Of a stretch of 58,421 nt of DNA, positions 22,808-31,336 are shown in pieces. Origin of the DNA: an uncultured bacterium (GTDB lineage Bacteria > Planctomycetota > UBA1135 > GCA-002686595). Both the position numbers and the translations under genes were made by a program. The first letter of the stretch is position 1, and each line of letters opens with the position of its first letter. The notes below the pieces were generated by a model. That model made no database searches, was not told where the DNA came from, and worked only from the letters and a program-made list of their open reading frames with translations. The stretch spans positions 1 through 58,421 of the forward strand of contig CALLKX010000033.1 of NCBI GenBank assembly GCA_938083085.1, in the 5' to 3' direction.

Positions 22808-24733
22808 ATGGTCTCCCTGGCCCTGCTCTCGCTCGCTGCCCTTGGTTTCGCGAGCCCCGGTGACCCCGACCCATTGCTGCTGGCCTGGCCGGGTGCGACG
22901 GTGCGAGGGGCCTGGCTGGACACAGGTCCCCGCGCCGACGCAGGTGCCTCTGCGACCTCCTCCGCCGCCCCGGACGGGGAAGGCCGCGAGCTGATCACCC
23001 TGACCTGCCTCGAGTGCCACGAGGGAGACCGGCCCGAGGGCGGCCTCGACCTCGCCGCCGCCCTCGCCGACCCCGCTGCCCACGTCGCGGTCCTCACCCG
23101 CTCCGTGCGTCGCGTGGAGGCGGGCGAGATGCCCCCGACAGGACCCCTCGCCGAGGAGGAGCAGCGCAGCCTGCGCGCCGACGTCATGGGGTGGCTGGGC
23201 ACCACCCCCGGAGATCCTGGCCGGCCCACGCTGCGACGCCTGACCAGGGCGCAGCTACGCCAGGTGGTCCAGGACCTCCTCGGCGTGGACGTGGAGGTCT
23301 CGACCTACCTTCCCCGGGGGGCCTCCGCCTACGGCTTCGACACCACCGGGGATGTCCAGTTCCTCGGCCCCCTCGACCTCGAGCGCTGGATCGAGCTCGT
23401 GGAGGCCGTCGTGGGGGAGGTCGCGGAAGCCGTCGCAAGAGAAGGGGCCGCCATCACGACGGACCCGCTGGGCGGCCCCGCCCTCACGGCCAACCCGGAA
23501 CGATCAGCCGCCATCCGCTCTCTGCTCAGCCGCGCCTTCCGTCGGCCGGCAACCGACGCGGAGGTCCAGCGGCGAGTGACCCTCGTGGATCGAGCCCTCG
23601 CGAGCGGGTGCGCGCCCCAAGCCGTCACCGCCGAGGTCCTGCGCTCGACCCTGCTCTCCCCGAGCTTTATCTTTCGGCTCGAAGAGGAGCGACCGCTGGC
23701 CCCGGCGCCGTGGCTTGTCGACGGGTACGAACTCGCCGCTCGGCTCTCGCTCTTTCTTTGGGGGACCCTCCCGGACACGCAGCTCGTGGCCGACGCTGAG
23801 GCGGGACGCTTGGTCGGGGAAGGCCCCGCCCGAGCGGCGGCCGACCGGATGCTGAGAGACCCACGCGCACGGTGGCTGGCCGAGGACTTCGCCGCCCAGT
23901 GGCTCGGGTTCCGCGAGCTGGAGGACGTGACCCCAGACGTGCGCCGCTTTCGGGCTTTCACGCCCGCACTGCGCCGCGACTTCCAACTCGAGGCCGAGGC
24001 CTTCTTCGCGGACCTGGTGGCCGAGGACCGCAGCGTGCTCGAGATCCTCGACTCGAACCACGCCTTCCTGAACGACCGCCTCGCTGCGCACTACGGGCTT
24101 GCCGGCGTGGGGCACCGCGACATCCGCAGGACCCCCATCGCCGACCGACGCAGGGGCGGCGTGCTCGGCATGGGTGCGATCCTGACCGTGACCTCGACTC
24201 CCCTCCGGACCAGCCCCGTCCAGCGGGGCCAGTGGGTCCTCGAGCGCCTCCTCGGACGCTCCGCGCCCCCGCCTCCGCCCGACGCCGGGAGCCTCCCCGA
24301 GGACGACCGACAGAAGGATGGGCTCAGCCTGCGCGAACGACTGGAGGCCCATCGAGCGCAGCCCGCCTGCGCCGGGTGCCACGCCCTCTTCGACCCCTAC
24401 GGCCTCGCCCTGGAGTCCTTTGACGGCCTCGGTCGATGGCGAGACGGACGAACAGGAGAGCCGCCGATCAGTACCCGCGTCACCCTCCCTTCAGGCAGCG
24501 AGGTCGATGGGCCGGTGGGCCTGAAGATCGCCCTGCGGCGGGACCCGCAGCGCTTCCTGACCACGCTCCAGCGAGCCCTTTTCACCTACGCGATCGGCCG
24601 GCCTCCAGGGCTGGGCGACGACAAGCACCTCCGCGGGGCCCTCGAGGACGCCGCGCGGGAGGACTATCGCTTCTCGGCGCTCGTGGACGGTATCGTCAGC
24701 AGTCCGGCCTTCACCTCTCGCCGGAACCCATGA
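22808..24733 (+). CDS. DUF1592/DUF1588/DUF1585 planctomycete cytochrome-type protein
   Basis: 641 residues from ATG 22808, with a signal peptide. A heme site C-L-E-C-H (67-71) with downstream M-P-P forms a PSCyt3-like c-type module. The standard order DUF1587 (LRRLTRAQLRQVVQDLLGVDV), DUF1595 (LLSRAFRRPATDAEVQRR), DUF1592 (YELAARLSLFLWGTLPDTQL), DUF1588 (GVLGMGAILTVTSTPLRTSPVQRGQWVLE) and DUF1585 (LFTYAIGRP) follows. A second C-A-G-C-H (521-525) sits in the DUF1588 part. These large secreted proteins occur almost only in Planctomycetota and relatives, next to a DUF1552 partner as here; their reaction is unknown. The next gene begins within its stop codon (4-bp overlap). Confidence 0.93.
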   Translation: MVSLALLSLAALGFASPGDPDPLLLAWPGATVRGAWLDTGPRADAGASATSSAAPDGEGRELITLTCLECHEGDRPEGGLDLAAALADPAAHVAVLTRSVRRVEAGEMPPTGPLAEEEQRSLRADVMGWLGTTPGDPGRPTLRRLTRAQLRQVVQDLLGVDVEVSTYLPRGASAYGFDTTGDVQFLGPLDLERWIELVEAVVGEVAEAVAREGAAITTDPLGGPALTANPERSAAIRSLLSRAFRRPATDAEVQRRVTLVDRALASGCAPQAVTAEVLRSTLLSPSFIFRLEEERPLAPAPWLVDGYELAARLSLFLWGTLPDTQLVADAEAGRLVGEGPARAAADRMLRDPRARWLAEDFAAQWLGFRELEDVTPDVRRFRAFTPALRRDFQLEAEAFFADLVAEDRSVLEILDSNHAFLNDRLAAHYGLAGVGHRDIRRTPIADRRRGGVLGMGAILTVTSTPLRTSPVQRGQWVLERLLGRSAPPPPPDAGSLPEDDRQKDGLSLRERLEAHRAQPACAGCHALFDPYGLALESFDGLGRWRDGRTGEPPISTRVTLPSGSEVDGPVGLKIALRRDPQRFLTTLQRALFTYAIGRPPGLGDDKHLRGALEDAAREDYRFSALVDGIVSSPAFTSRRNP

Positions 24734-26019
24734 GGCCCCTCCGCACTCCCCTCCCGCGCCGCACGCTCCTCAAGGGCGCTGGCGCGGCGCTCGCGCTGCC
24801 TTGGCTCGAAGCGATGGCTCCCTCGGCCGCAGCCGCCGCGCCCCTGAGGTACGTCAGCCTCTTTGCGCCCAACGGGATGCTCCCCTCCGCCTGGCGCCCG
24901 AAGGGCACGGGCGAGGCGTTCGAGTGGTCCGCGACCCTGGAGCCCTTCGCCGCCCACCGCGACCGGGTGCTGATCCTCGGGAACCTCTTCAACAAGGCGA
25001 GCCGGGCTGGAGAGGGTCACTACGTCAAGACCACGGCCTGGCTCTCGGGAGCGCCGGTCCACCGCACCGGCGGTCGGGACCTGCAAGCCGGCACCTCCAT
25101 CGACCAGGTCTTGGCCGACCGACTCGCGGGCCGGACCCCCATCGATTCCCTGGTCCTCGGTATCGAGCCCGTGCGCAACCGAGTCGACATGGGATACAGC
25201 ACCGTCTATGGCGCGAATGTCTCCTGGCGCACGCCAACTCAGCCCGCGCCGCGGGAGATCGATCCGCGCCGGGCCTATGAGCGGCTCGCCCGCTGGAGCG
25301 GAGCGGTGAACGCCTCCCGATCCGCGGGCGCCCTGGACGTCGTGCTCGAGGAAGCGCGCGCCCTGCGCGGCCGGCTGGGCGGGGCGGATCGAGCCAAGCT
25401 CGAGGAGTACCTCGAGAGCGTCCGGGCCCTGGAGGAGCGACTCTCGAGACTCGCTGACGCCGAGAGCTCGACGCCGGAGCCCCCGGCGGGCCTCGAGCCA
25501 GGCGAAACCCACACCCCGGCCTTCCCCGAGCGAGTCCGTCTGATGCTCGACATCATCGTGGAGGCACTCCGCACCGATAGCACCCGGGTCGCCACGCTGA
25601 TGTTCGGCAACTCCGTCTCGGGTCAGAGCTTCTCTTTCCTTGAGGGTGTGGAGGGCGGCCACCACGGCCTTTCGCACCACGAGAACAAACCCGACCGGAT
25701 GGCACAGTACGCCAGGATCAACCGGTGGCACGCGGAGCAGGCTGCCTACCTGGTGGGGCGCCTCGCCGAGCAGGCAGAGGCTGAGGGGACCCTCCTCGAC
25801 CGCACGGTCGTCCAGTTCGGCTCTGGCCTGGCGGACGGCAACCGCCACGACCCCAACGACCTTCCGATCCTCGTGGCCGGCGGGCCCTGGCGAGGAGGTC
25901 GGCACCTCCGGCAGCCCCGGCTCACCCCGCTGTGCAACTTCTACGCCGAGCTCCTCGGTCAGCTCGGCGGACAACCCTGCCCCTTCGGCGACAGCTCAGG
26001 CCCCCTCGCGGGGCTCTGA
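24730..26019 (+). CDS. DUF1552 Tat-exported protein
   Basis: 429 residues from ATG 24730, overlapping the DUF1592 gene stop (ATGA). The N-terminus RRTLLKGAGAALALPWLEA is a Tat signal. Family hallmarks are RYVSLFAPNGMLPSAWRPKG, DRVLILGNLFNKA, EGHYVKTTAWLSG, the tail of the DUF1501-like alkaline-phosphatase fold GHHGLSHHENKPD and VVQFGSGLADGNRHDPNDLPILVAGG. DUF1552 belongs to the alkaline phosphatase superfamily-like DUF1501 clan. Tat export implies the protein is folded with cofactor before crossing the membrane. It acts with the DUF1592 cytochrome partner, inferred from the universal gene pairing and coupling here. Confidence 0.93.
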   Translation: MRPLRTPLPRRTLLKGAGAALALPWLEAMAPSAAAAAPLRYVSLFAPNGMLPSAWRPKGTGEAFEWSATLEPFAAHRDRVLILGNLFNKASRAGEGHYVKTTAWLSGAPVHRTGGRDLQAGTSIDQVLADRLAGRTPIDSLVLGIEPVRNRVDMGYSTVYGANVSWRTPTQPAPREIDPRRAYERLARWSGAVNASRSAGALDVVLEEARALRGRLGGADRAKLEEYLESVRALEERLSRLADAESSTPEPPAGLEPGETHTPAFPERVRLMLDIIVEALRTDSTRVATLMFGNSVSGQSFSFLEGVEGGHHGLSHHENKPDRMAQYARINRWHAEQAAYLVGRLAEQAEAEGTLLDRTVVQFGSGLADGNRHDPNDLPILVAGGPWRGGRHLRQPRLTPLCNFYAELLGQLGGQPCPFGDSSGPLAGL

Positions 26020-26694
26020 ACCGTGGTGGACGGACAGCGAGCGCGGGGCCTGAGCAGGGCCAGTTTCGGGGCAAGGGTCGGTCCCGTGGTCCGCGACGGG
26101 TCCCTCCAGGACAGGTCCATCGGTCACTCGTCCGCAGGAGGCGAGGCCGCGGGACCCCCGTCCGCGGAAGTCACGCCCGCGGCGCGCGAGGTCCAAGCGC
26201 GCGAGATCCCGGCGGGCACGTCCCCGACGTGCGAGGCGTCGGGCGCTCAACCCACCGACGTCTATCCAGTTGTGGCTCGTCGATTCGAGGCGCGCCCCCT
26301 CGGAGACGAGCCAGCCCGAGATTCGTCCGCGGACCATTCGCTGGGAGAAGAGCAGCCTGCCCGCGGGCGTCGGACCGCGAGCCTGCGCGGACGTGGGGCG
26401 AAAGGCTCAGCAGCGCAGCGCACGCCTGGGGATCCTCGGGGTCAGGAAAGTGTGCTCGGCAAGCGGGACGCCAAGAGCGTCGAAAATAATCGCGGCTTCG
26501 TACGTCACGCCATGGCCCGCTCTTCGCTTCCGACACACGGCACCCGCGAGCGCCTCATCTCCGCCAACGGAGGTGACGCGTGCCAGCTGGAGCCCCACCG
26601 CTCGCGTGCCAGGGAGGCAGGGCTCCGGGAAGATCCCCTGCCCTCCTGGGCGCGAGCTCCTCAATCGCCCTCGCCGGACAGGGGCGCTTCTCCC
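26020..26694. other. 675-bp gap upstream of the sigma factor gene
   Basis: The sigma-factor frame is open back through this region, but the plus-strand translation (charged, Arg/Ser/Ala-rich, no family resemblance) does not look coding. On the minus strand an open frame at 26407-26664 contains a family-like GHGVTYEAAIIFDALGVPL and then an in-frame TGA at 26409-26407, after which the frame continues open to about 25996. Local third-position G+C is lower than in the neighbours. I see no credible gene; a decayed gene or a long regulatory leader are both possible. Confidence 0.4.
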
Positions 26695-27417
26695 ATGACC
26701 CCCCCCGACGAACTCCGACGGCTCGCGACCCGCCTGCTGGGACCAGCGAGCTCCGAGGCGCTGGCGGATTGGGAGTACTGTTACACCTTCGACTCTCTCG
26801 CCGGCGGCGGCATGGACGGAGAGGACGCCGTCCTGGCGATAGCGTTCGAGGTGGGCAAGTCCAACAGAGCCGTCCAGGGGGAGTTCCTCTCCTACTTCAA
26901 GGACCTCCTAATGGGAGCCTCGGGGGCACCCGTCGTCAGTCCGACAGGGACGTCATCTGAGTTAGCCAAGACGGACCTCATGCAGTCGGTCGTGGGTGAC
27001 CTGCTCCCCGGGTACCACTCGCTCTACTTCAACTCACGGGCGCAGTTTCTGTCCCTCTTCCAGCAGCGCCTGCGGTGGAAGCGACTCGACCGCCTGAAGA
27101 GCATGGGGCCGATCTCCAGCAACGCGAATGAAGAGCTTGACCAGGCCGCCACGGTCGCGGGTCCAGACGGCCACGCGTCCACGCCGCTAACCAAGCTCCT
27201 CCAGGGTGAGTCCGAGAGCTTCCTCGCGCTGGCCATCGGTTCCTTGAGCGATGCAGACCGACGCCTCATCCGCGCCGTCGTGGACGGCGAGTCCCGGTCC
27301 GCCCTTGCGGAGGAGCTTGGGATCACGAACGAGGCCCTGCGGCAGCGGCTCCGCCGCGCGCGGGCGGCGCTCGAGCAGCAGCTGAGCCTCCTCAAGGAGA
27401 AGCGGCCCAATGGGTGA
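26695..27417 (+). CDS. ECF-type sigma-70 factor
   Basis: 240 residues from ATG 26695. The N-terminus and region 2 (YFNSRAQFLSLFQQRLRWKRLDRLKS, around residues 105-130) are followed by a linker and a region-4 helix-turn-helix (IGSLSDADRRLIRAVVDGESRSALAEELGITNEALRQRLRRARAALE, around 183-230). This matches the planctomycete ECF family (PF07638-like) found next to Ser/Thr kinases. It would direct RNA polymerase to a small regulon. The kinase gene starts 8 bp before its stop, so the sigma factor and kinase are coupled and phosphorylation-dependent control is the usual inference. The frame is open 670 bp further upstream, but that part does not look coding. Confidence 0.88.
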   Translation: MTPPDELRRLATRLLGPASSEALADWEYCYTFDSLAGGGMDGEDAVLAIAFEVGKSNRAVQGEFLSYFKDLLMGASGAPVVSPTGTSSELAKTDLMQSVVGDLLPGYHSLYFNSRAQFLSLFQQRLRWKRLDRLKSMGPISSNANEELDQAATVAGPDGHASTPLTKLLQGESESFLALAIGSLSDADRRLIRAVVDGESRSALAEELGITNEALRQRLRRARAALEQQLSLLKEKRPNG

Positions 27418-30400
27418 TGGCCACGACGAGGTGCCGCCCAGGGAGCCCGAGGCCCGCGACTGTCCGTCGGGAGGGGACCCCACGGAAGGCGGTCCTTTGG
27501 AGGAGGGTTCTTCATATGTGACCTCCTCACAACTCCCTCCCCCGCCGGAGGATACGGCACCGGGTCCCCCGGCCACGAAGGGGGCGTCCGGCCACGAGCA
27601 AGGCCCAGCCGCCACGCCAGAGCCCTCCGACGAGGGAGGAGCCCATTCCGCCCAGGCGTCCACCCATAGCGCCGCTGCCCTTGAGCGCGCGGCGGAGGCC
27701 CTCGACTCGGCGCTTGAACGGGAGCGGCAGACCGGAACCCTCGATCCGTCCGAGGAGCTGAGATCCCTCGACGCCACCGCGGCAGAGGAGCTGGTCGAGA
27801 TGCTCGAGGATGTGCATCGACTCCGCCGGCACCGGGACGCCATGGGCGCCGCCCCCACGGAGGGAGATCTCCTGGGCCGCTACCGCCTCCTCGGCCAGAT
27901 CGGGCGTGGGAGCACCAGCACGGTCTGGCGGGCGATGGATGAGGACATCCAGCGGTTGGTCGCGGCCAAAATCCTCCTCCCCGAGCTCGGCCTCTCGGAG
28001 ACGCAGCTAACGCGCTTCAAGCGCGAATCGATGATCGCCGGGAGCGTCTCCCATCCCGCCGTCCTCGCCCTCCACGACATGGGCTTCAGCCGCGGGCTCC
28101 ACTTCATCGTCACGGAGTACATCGAGGAGGGACGAACCTTGGCCGATCAGATGGCCGAGGAGCGGAGGGGGCTCCCCCAGCTGGCGAACCGCACCGCGGC
28201 GCGCTTCCTCAAGCAGCTCTGCAGCGGGCTCGCGGCCCTGCACGGGAAAGGCATCGTCCACCGAGACCTCAAGCCCGCGAACATCCTGCTCCGCCCCTCC
28301 GGCGCTCCGGTCCTTGGGGACCTCGGCCTCGCCACCGCCGGGGTCAAGGACTCCTTGATGACCTCCCGCAGCGGGGCCGGGACCCCCTTCTACCGATCGC
28401 CCGAGCAGGTGCGGGAGAAGAACCACCTCGACGCCCGGTCCGACGTGTTCAGCCTGGGCGTCACCATGTACGAGCTCCTGGTCGGCACCCGCCCCTTTGA
28501 AGGCACCTCGACCCAGGCCGTCAACGATCGGATCCTCCACCAAGAGCCGATCGCGCCCAGGAGCATCCGCCCCGAGCTCCCGAGGGACCTCGAGACCATC
28601 TGCCTCCACGCCCTCGAGAAGGACCCGGGGCGGCGCTACGCCGACGCCAAGGAACTGGAAGCTGACCTCGGGCGGTTCCTCGACCACCAGCCCATCCAGG
28701 CCCGCCCCATCAACGCCGCTCGGCGGTTCGCCAAGCTCCTCCGCCGCCGCCCGGTGGCGGCCACGGCGACCGCATCCCTCGCTGCCCTCATGATCATCAC
28801 GGCGATCTCCGGGCTCTCCCTGAGGGAGCGGGAGCGCCAGATCCAGGTGGGGAGCGAGGCCCTCCTGGCCTCCCAGCGGGCCGTGGAGCGCACCCTCGCC
28901 ACAGCTGAGGACGCCCTCACGCTTCTTGCCCCCGGCGGCAGCATCGAACGAAGTCGGACGCTCGCCCTGGTCGAGGGCATGGCAACCACTGCCCGCGAGC
29001 AAGGAGCCCTGCACCCTCTCGCGGTCGCAAGACAGCTCCACGCCGCCGGGGAGTTCGCGATGCGGTTCGGACACGCTCACGTTGCTGTCGACATCTTCGA
29101 AGAGTGCCGGTTGCGAGCGGAAGCCGCCCATGAGCTCGGCGGAGAGGCAGCCAGCGAGCTTGCGGTGACGGCCCGGCTGTCCCACCTGCGCGCGCTCCGC
29201 TTGACCTACCGCCGCGAGGAGTCGCGGCGGGTCGCTCCGGAGTACCTGGCGCAGCCAATAGGCATCGAGACCCGCTACCAGCGGGCCCGCTTCCTCCTCG
29301 AAGCTCTGAATGCAGCCTCTGGGCTCCAGGATAGCGAGCTCATCCAACAGCTCGAGACAGAGCATGGGGATGCCGTCGAACAAGCCCAGAGCATTATCAA
29401 GGAGCTCGAGGTCGACGCGAGCCCCACGGCCGTCGAGGACCGGCTCGCCCTCTCCAGCAGCCTCGCCAGCTATCTCCACAACCGCCACCGGTACACCGAG
29501 GCGTTCGACCTCATCGAGGGCGCCTTCCTCGAGCTACGCAACAGGCATGGACTGTACGACTACCGGACCCTGATCGCCGGCGTCCAGCTGGCACGCACGC
29601 TCAACTGGGGCCTGCTCTACGAGCTCCGGGAGACGGACTGGACCAGGCTGCGCCTCGCCCAGCTCCTCGTGCCGGCCGCCGTGGAGACCCTCGGTGAAGA
29701 GACGCGGCTCACCGTCATCACCCGCTGGATTCTCGCCGAGTCGCTCCTCCACAGCGGCGATGCCGACGCCGCCCTCGCGCACTATCGTGCGACCTACGAG
29801 CGCCTCGAACCCATGGAGCCCCCCGGGAGCCCCGTGCTGCTATCCCTACGCACTGCCACTGCGGTGACGCTCAACGCACTGGGCGACTGCGAGGAAGCCG
29901 AGGCGATCTACCGCGAGATCGCCGCCCAATACGCGGAGGTGCTGGGTCCGGAGCATCACGACACCCTCATCCCGAGGCGCGGGCTGGCCGAGAGCTTCCG
30001 CAACCAAGGGCGCCTCGAGGAAGCCGACGAGGAATTCAGGTGGCAACTCGACGTGCTGCTCCGGCAGCAGGACACCATTGGCCCAAGCCCGGCGGTCACC
30101 ACGGCGTGGTACCTCACCGAGCTCGGCGTCTGTCGCGGCCGGCCGGACCAGGCAAGGCACTACGCCCAGCTCGCCCAGGGATTGATCGAGGGCTCCCCTG
30201 ATCTGGAATCCAAGTGGCCCTACGTCTCCGACGACCGGATCATCACGGCTGCAGAGATGATCCAGATCGCCCGGACCCAAGGATTTGCCGAGGCCGTACC
30301 GCTCGCGAAGCAGATCCTCTCAACGCTGCCCCAAGAGGAGAGCATCCCGATCACGGACGGCTTCCCCTCCCAACTCGCCGCCTGCGTCCTCCTGGCGGCC

Positions 30401-30673
30401 GGGCTCGACCTGGCGGATTACCAGTGGGAACCCTCCAGTCACATCCTGACCTGGATGAAGCTGCGGCAGCGGAACCACCTCGCGGCAGCGGCGGCCTACG
30501 CGGCCGAGCACCACGGTCCCCTGAGGAACGACCTCCGGGCCCACTACCGGACACCCGGTTGCAAGGCCTGGGCGATCGCCGAGGCGATCAAACGACGTCA
30601 GTCTGTCGACTCCCCTCCAGCCCTGTCCCCCCTCGAGGAGGAGCTGGTTGGGATCGTGATGCCGCGACGCTGA
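27410..30673 (+). CDS. Membrane-spanning Ser/Thr protein kinase with C-terminal TPR region
   Basis: 1087 residues. An approximately 150-residue low-complexity Pro/Gly/Glu-rich N-terminus precedes the kinase domain (about 158-430): G-x-G loop IGRGSTSTVW, catalytic VHRDLKPANILL (His284), DLG in place of DFG (a common variant), GTPFYRSPEQV and DVFSLGVTMYELLVG. One transmembrane helix follows (about 449-468, ATASLAALMIITAISGL). The C-terminal ~600 residues are helical repeats of TPR type (for example LGDCEEAEAIYREIAAQYAEVLGPEHHDTL), presumably the extracytoplasmic sensor or docking part. It phosphorylates Ser/Thr on a partner; the coupled ECF sigma factor is the prime candidate. Confidence 0.93.
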   Translation: MGDGHDEVPPREPEARDCPSGGDPTEGGPLEEGSSYVTSSQLPPPPEDTAPGPPATKGASGHEQGPAATPEPSDEGGAHSAQASTHSAAALERAAEALDSALERERQTGTLDPSEELRSLDATAAEELVEMLEDVHRLRRHRDAMGAAPTEGDLLGRYRLLGQIGRGSTSTVWRAMDEDIQRLVAAKILLPELGLSETQLTRFKRESMIAGSVSHPAVLALHDMGFSRGLHFIVTEYIEEGRTLADQMAEERRGLPQLANRTAARFLKQLCSGLAALHGKGIVHRDLKPANILLRPSGAPVLGDLGLATAGVKDSLMTSRSGAGTPFYRSPEQVREKNHLDARSDVFSLGVTMYELLVGTRPFEGTSTQAVNDRILHQEPIAPRSIRPELPRDLETICLHALEKDPGRRYADAKELEADLGRFLDHQPIQARPINAARRFAKLLRRRPVAATATASLAALMIITAISGLSLRERERQIQVGSEALLASQRAVERTLATAEDALTLLAPGGSIERSRTLALVEGMATTAREQGALHPLAVARQLHAAGEFAMRFGHAHVAVDIFEECRLRAEAAHELGGEAASELAVTARLSHLRALRLTYRREESRRVAPEYLAQPIGIETRYQRARFLLEALNAASGLQDSELIQQLETEHGDAVEQAQSIIKELEVDASPTAVEDRLALSSSLASYLHNRHRYTEAFDLIEGAFLELRNRHGLYDYRTLIAGVQLARTLNWGLLYELRETDWTRLRLAQLLVPAAVETLGEETRLTVITRWILAESLLHSGDADAALAHYRATYERLEPMEPPGSPVLLSLRTATAVTLNALGDCEEAEAIYREIAAQYAEVLGPEHHDTLIPRRGLAESFRNQGRLEEADEEFRWQLDVLLRQQDTIGPSPAVTTAWYLTELGVCRGRPDQARHYAQLAQGLIEGSPDLESKWPYVSDDRIITAAEMIQIARTQGFAEAVPLAKQILSTLPQEESIPITDGFPSQLAACVLLAAGLDLADYQWEPSSHILTWMKLRQRNHLAAAAAYAAEHHGPLRNDLRAHYRTPGCKAWAIAEAIKRRQSVDSPPALSPLEEELVGIVMPRR

Positions 30674-30761
30674 ATCCCCTCTGCCCCCCAGTCCCTCTCC
30701 AGGCGCCTCGGGGGCTCTGGACTGGCCCCTCAGACTCAACCCTGAAGCAGATCGAAATAGG

Positions 30762-31322
30762 ATGCTCCTCCGACTCGCCCCAGCCTCGTTGCTCCCCCTC
30801 CTTCTCGTCGCCTGTGCGGCTACCGGCGACACGCCCCACGACCAGCGCGCCAACATCGACCGGCGAACGGAGGAGGTGCTCGACCGCCTCTACAGGGAGT
30901 CCCCCGCCGCCGAGAAGCAGGTCTCCGAGAGCGCCGGCTACGCCGTCTTCAGCAACTTCGGCGTCGACCTCTTCCTCGTCGGCGGCGGCGGTGGCTACGG
31001 CGTCGCCGTGGACCGCTCCTCGGGCGAGCGCACGTACATGAAGGTAGGCGAGGCCGGTATCGGGATCGGGTTCGGCGTGAAGGACTTCCGCGCCGTCTTC
31101 ATCTTCGAGACCGAGGAGCGCCTCCGCCGCTTCGTGACCAGCGGCTGGGACGCCACCGTCGAGGCCGCGGCGAGCGCGGAGCTTGAGGGAAAGGGCGCCA
31201 CCGCGGCGGGCTCCGCTAGCTTCACGGACGGCATGGCGATCTACCAGCTCACCGAGACCGGGCTCGCGCTCCGCGTGAACGTGCGGGGCACCAAGTACTG
31301 GAAGGACTCCTCGCTCAACTGA
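30762..31322 (+). CDS. SYLF/YSC84-type lipid-binding lipoprotein
   Basis: 186 residues with lipobox (LLLVAC, Cys at residue 18). The SYLF domain is recognised by AEKQVSESAGYAVFSNFGVDLFLVGGGGGYGVAVD, YMKVGEAGIGIGFGVKDFRAVFIFE and the final DGMAIYQLTETGLALRVNVRGTKYWKD. Bacterial SYLF proteins are small exported lipid-binding proteins; eukaryotic relatives bind phosphoinositides and actin. The role in bacteria is not established. The gene follows the kinase by 90 bp, and the downstream neighbour is convergent. I see no terminator in the 14 bp between their stops. Confidence 0.9.
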   Translation: MLLRLAPASLLPLLLVACAATGDTPHDQRANIDRRTEEVLDRLYRESPAAEKQVSESAGYAVFSNFGVDLFLVGGGGGYGVAVDRSSGERTYMKVGEAGIGIGFGVKDFRAVFIFETEERLRRFVTSGWDATVEAAASAELEGKGATAAGSASFTDGMAIYQLTETGLALRVNVRGTKYWKDSSLN

Positions 31323-31336
31323 GCGGGAGACACCCG

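Noticed and set aside
26407..26409. In-frame TGA in a minus-strand open frame as another selenoprotein
   Set aside because: The surrounding translation has no recognisable domain or CxxC context, and base composition does not look coding.
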